Shown: positions 16,804 to 17,430 of the stretch, one piece after another
How positions within the stretch are numbered: position 1 is the stretch's first letter
Layout of the letters: each line of letters opens with the position of its first letter
From: Chitinophaga pinensis
Lineage (GTDB): Bacteria; Bacteroidota; Bacteroidia; AKYH767-A; OLB10
DNA length: 17,430 nt
Reading direction: 5' to 3'
Assembly (NCBI GenBank): GCA_945872015.1
Contig: CAMBYJ010000010.1
Location: 1-17,430, forward strand
Notes under the pieces: model-generated
What the model was told of the DNA's origin: nothing
Seen by the model: the letters and a program-made list of their open reading frames with translations, nothing else
Databases searched by the model: none
Program-made: the position numbers and the translations under genes

Positions 16804-17142
16804 ATGTCGAATAAGAACAAAGGCAAGTCGGGATTGGTTTATTCAACGAATCCGAATTTTCAATATCAAGAAGAAAATAATAATCAGGAAACCTTACCTC
16901 CTCAACAGCAATCGTTGAAGATTTGGCTGGAACGTAAAGGTGGAGGCAAGATGGTGACTTCAATAAAAGGATTTGTTGGTAGTGATGATGATTTAGAGCA
17001 ACTGGGTAAAATGCTTAAGAGCAAATGTGGTGTTGGTGGCACTGCGAAAGATGGAGAGATTTTAATCCAAGGTGACCACAGAGATAAAGTGTTGAATTTA
17101 CTATCACAAGGTGGCTATCAAGCAAAAAAAGCGGGGGGTTAA
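16804..17142 (+). CDS. SUI1/YciH-type translation initiation factor
   Basis: This 112-residue protein belongs to the eIF1/SUI1 family (bacterial YciH), which in other organisms monitors start-codon selection on the small ribosomal subunit; in bacteria its role is less clear and appears dispensable. The N-terminal 35 residues are a polar, Gln/Asn-rich tail. The SUI1 fold occupies about 37-108: [20 protein letters not shown], then [20 protein letters not shown] with the conserved CGVGGT motif, then [20 protein letters not shown]. The ATG at 16804 lies five bases downstream of the receptor's stop, without a Shine-Dalgarno sequence, so it is probably co-transcribed with the receptor. I see no clear hairpin terminator between its stop and the convergent gene ending at 17212. 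Confidence 0.92.
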   Translation: MSNKNKGKSGLVYSTNPNFQYQEENNNQETLPPQQQSLKIWLERKGGGKMVTSIKGFVGSDDDLEQLGKMLKSKCGVGGTAKDGEILIQGDHRDKVLNLLSQGGYQAKKAGG

Positions 17143-17211
17143 TTATTTAAGAATTACCTCGTAAAAATTTTCTTGTTCGATACCATCAAACATTTTTGAA
17201 AAAAAACAAAT

Positions 17212-17430
17212 CTACTTTTTTGAAGCATTAATAATTTGCTGATAGTAATTTTCATATACCGGCATGATGTGATGAATATCGAATGCCTTAGCTTGTTTTA
17301 AAGCAGCTTGGCGAAATTCAGAAAGCTTTTTATCATCAGTTAAAATTGCAAGTGCATTCTTAGCCATATCATCCACATCTCCTACATTACTCATAAATCC
17401 GGTAACACCATTGATATTAAGTTCAGGCAT
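17212..17430 (-). CDS. bshA: BshA-like glycosyltransferase, C-terminal fragment
   Basis: Only the last 72 residues and the stop are present; the gene runs off the right edge, so the methionine at the edge is internal. The fragment begins PELNINGVTGF, the conserved loop after the GG-x-PE nucleotide-sugar contact in GT4-family enzymes, and continues NVGDVDDMAKNAL, then FDIHHIMPVYENYY near the end. The GVTGF-x-x-x-VGDVDDMA pattern and the FDI-x-x-I-x-P-x-Y end resemble N-acetyl-alpha-D-glucosaminyl L-malate synthase, the first enzyme of bacillithiol synthesis (UDP-GlcNAc plus L-malate), which many Bacteroidota carry. With so little sequence, another GT4 transferase cannot be excluded. It converges on the SUI1-type gene, leaving 69 bases between the stops. 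Confidence 0.72.
   Translation of the reverse strand: MPELNINGVTGFMSNVGDVDDMAKNALAILTDDKKLSEFRQAALKQAKAFDIHHIMPVYENYYQQIINASKK

Noticed and set aside
16775..16963. 62-codon minus-strand open frame over the start of the SUI1-type gene
   Set aside because: It is antisense to a conserved gene and has no supporting features.

Overview
The window looks like chromosomal DNA from a member of the Bacteroidota, probably Flavobacteriales or a near relative; the sequence does not settle genus. The evidence is: AT-rich DNA with mostly SD-less, A/T-rich start regions; three secreted proteins ending in type A C-terminal sorting domains of the type IX secretion system (T9SS); a short primary-type sigma-70 without region 1.1; a TonB-dependent receptor with an N-terminal carboxypeptidase-regulatory-like domain; and the tail of a BshA-like glycosyltransferase (bacillithiol synthesis).

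Layout. Positions 164-7302 carry two plus-strand T9SS cargo genes, each closed by a strong hairpin terminator. The first (1684 aa) is a giant adhesin-like protein with 22 tandem 27-residue Cys/Trp repeats. The second (627 aa) has a lectin/MAM-like N-terminus, Ig-like stretches and a PKD domain. From 7407 to 7601 lies what appears to be the decayed tail of another plus-strand cargo gene. On the minus strand from 11547 down to 7598 is a two-gene unit: a small exported protein (138 aa) joined by an ATGA overlap to a 1178-aa sortilin/Asp-box, PKD and MAM-like T9SS cargo protein. Minus-strand genes for a DUF4197 protein and a primary-type sigma factor follow, each with its own terminator.

From 13603 to 17142 a tight plus-strand operon encodes a carboxypeptidase-regulatory-like exported protein, a TonB-dependent receptor and a SUI1/YciH-type translation factor. 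The window closes with the 3' end of a minus-strand bshA-like gene.

The left two thirds is therefore a cell-surface and secretion neighbourhood (three intact cargo proteins plus one relic), and the right third is more conserved housekeeping and envelope content. I see no T9SS machinery gene, RNA gene, insertion sequence, CRISPR array or phage gene. The most unusual content is the 22-unit repeat array with its internal eight-unit duplication, and the relic sorting-domain tail. I found no convincing new multi-gene defence or metabolic system.
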